From: Actinomycetota bacterium
GTDB lineage: Bacteria > Actinomycetota > Acidimicrobiia > Spongiisociales > ZC4RG35
Length of the DNA: 5,073 bases
Direction of reading: 5' to 3'
Assembly: GCA_003242515.1 (NCBI GenBank)
Contig: QGUS01000141.1
Location: forward strand, 1 to 5,073
The position numbers and the translations under genes were made by a program. The notes beneath the pieces were generated by a model. It searched no databases. It was not told where the DNA came from and was given only the letters and a program-made list of their open reading frames with translations. Every line of letters begins with the position of its first letter. Position 1 is the stretch's first letter. Shown piece after piece: positions 4,282-5,073 of this stretch.

Positions 4282-5073
4282 TTGACGGACCGGGTCTCTG
4301 CACGTCTGGCCGGCCTGCCCGGCTCGGCCACTCTCGCCATGAGCGCCAAGGCCCGCGAGCTGCGGGCCCAGGGCCGCGAGGTCATCTCGTTCGCGGCCGG
4401 CGAGCCCGACTTCCCCACCCCGGAGCACATCCTAGCCGCCGCCTCCCGGGCCCTCCACGACCCGGCGAACCACCGCTACACGCAGAACTCGGGCCTCCCC
4501 GCCCTGCGTGAGGCCATCGCCGAGACCACCAGGGTGTACTCGGGGATCGAGGTGGACCCATCCCAGGTGATCGTCACCAACGGCGCCAAGCAGGCGATCT
4601 TCGACGTCTGCGCCGCACTGTTCGACCCGGGTGACGAGGTCCTCGTACCCGCCCCCTACTGGGTCACCTACCCGGCCTCCATCGGTCTGGCCGGCGGCAC
4701 CTCCGTGCCCGTCCCGTCGCTGCCCGAGACCGGGTTCAAGGTGACGGCCGAGGACCTGGAACGCGCCAGGACCTCCAGGACGAAAGCCCTGATCCTCGTC
4801 TCCCCCGGCAACCCCACCGGCGCCGTCTACTCCGAGGAGGAACTCGCCGAGATCGCCAGGTGGGCCAACGAGAATCGCATCTGGGTGATCTCCGACGAGA
4901 TCTACCAGCGCCTCGCCTACTTCCATCCGGAGTCGGCCCCGTCGATCGCCGCCAACGGCGCCGACCCGGACCGGCTCGTCCTGGTCAACGGAGTAGCCAA
5001 GAGCTATGCCATGACCGGGCGGGGGGTCCGGGGGGACACACCCCCCACAGACACAGCCCCTATAAAAACTCCA
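4282..5073 (+). CDS. aspC: Class I PLP-dependent aminotransferase (aspartate type), partial
   Basis: This enzyme moves an amino group between amino acid and 2-oxo acid on pyridoxal phosphate, most likely aspartate/2-oxoglutarate of the prokaryotic Ibeta type, in the cytoplasm. Landmarks are AAGEPDFPTP (38-47), TNGAKQ (99-104), PAPYWVTYP with Trp127 (123-131), SPGNPTG with Asn177 (174-180), ISDEIY with Asp205 and Tyr208 (203-208), and Schiff-base Lys240 in GVAKSYAMTG (237-246). The required Trp-Arg after this reads Arg-Gly and conservation stops, so residues from 247 (base 5020) are unreliable. The C-terminal domain, with the substrate-carboxylate Arg, is outside; full length is usually about 390-400. 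TTG at 4282 gives the family N-terminus (TDRVSARLAGLPGSATLAM) with AGAGGG-like purines (GAAGAGGG, 4265-4272) upstream. ATG at 4339 would delete conserved sequence; TTG at 4273 is a less likely alternative. A related prephenate or aromatic aminotransferase is possible. Confidence 0.9.
   Translation, partial: MTDRVSARLAGLPGSATLAMSAKARELRAQGREVISFAAGEPDFPTPEHILAAASRALHDPANHRYTQNSGLPALREAIAETTRVYSGIEVDPSQVIVTNGAKQAIFDVCAALFDPGDEVLVPAPYWVTYPASIGLAGGTSVPVPSLPETGFKVTAEDLERARTSRTKALILVSPGNPTGAVYSEEELAEIARWANENRIWVISDEIYQRLAYFHPESAPSIAANGADPDRLVLVNGVAKSYAMTGRGVRGDTPPTDTAPIKTP
5020..5073 (+). other. Probable low-quality contig end inside the aminotransferase
   Basis: After AMTG (ending at 5019) the aminotransferase family expects W-R-V-G-W and then a Gly-Pro-x-Asp segment. 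The sequence instead shows G-runs, then A/C-rich DNA, and the composition changes sharply. The frame stays open to the last base, and scattered expected residues remain in register (Val at 5026-5028; Pro-Thr-Asp at 5044-5052), which fits dense substitution errors rather than a real junction. The final 20 or so bases also loosely resemble Illumina transposase adapter sequence. Treat this stretch as unreliable. Confidence 0.6.

Noticed and set aside
2936..4303. Long minus-strand open frame encoding Gly/Leu-rich repeats opposite the nuclease and helical protein
   Set aside because: Its apparent repeats are only the reverse complement of the Ala/Glu/Lys 87-bp repeats, and the rest is antisense to a clear nuclease domain. 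It has no supported start or family.
5030..5046. GGGGGG-ACACA-CCCCCC hairpin that could be read as a terminator
   Set aside because: It lies inside the aminotransferase frame, within the stretch where conservation is lost and base calls look unreliable, so the stem is probably an artefact.

Overview
The window is a GC-rich, gene-dense stretch with six coding regions and no RNA genes, CRISPR array or insertion sequence. The heavy G/C third-position codon bias, GTG and TTG starts, lipoproteins with Thr/Pro linkers and apparently leaderless genes suggest an actinobacterium. The poly-Thr linkers make me lean towards Acidimicrobiia. This is an inference without a phylogenetic marker.

Layout. Minus strand, read right to left: a secreted lipoprotein of the PQQ-dependent sugar dehydrogenase family (2939-1755), a histidine-triad (HIT) hydrolase (1719-1300), a ten-helix EamA/DMT transporter whose GTG overlaps the HIT stop by one base (1300-467), and a partial BioY biotin-uptake protein (424-1). 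Plus strand: a secreted lipoprotein joining a staphylococcal-nuclease-like domain to a lamin-tail domain (2993-3769), a repetitive Ala/Glu/Lys-rich helical protein with an acidic tail (3818-4276), and a partial class I aminotransferase of the aspartate type (4282-end). The two lipoprotein genes diverge from a 53-bp spacer.

Regulation. Three genes (HIT, sugar dehydrogenase, nuclease) have a TANNNT -10-like hexamer ending 6-7 nt before the ATG, with no ribosome binding site, as expected for leaderless transcripts. The gene at 3818 has a similar hexamer followed by a short leader with a good Shine-Dalgarno. HIT-EamA and helical protein-aminotransferase look translationally coupled. EamA and BioY are separated by a GC hairpin.

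The genes do not form one obvious pathway and I see no convincing new multi-gene system. The most interesting item is the helical protein at 3818-4276, which has a 29-residue repeat (two hendecads plus one heptad) and a synuclein-like layout. Both window ends lose family conservation abruptly while staying in frame, which looks like low-quality contig ends rather than biology.
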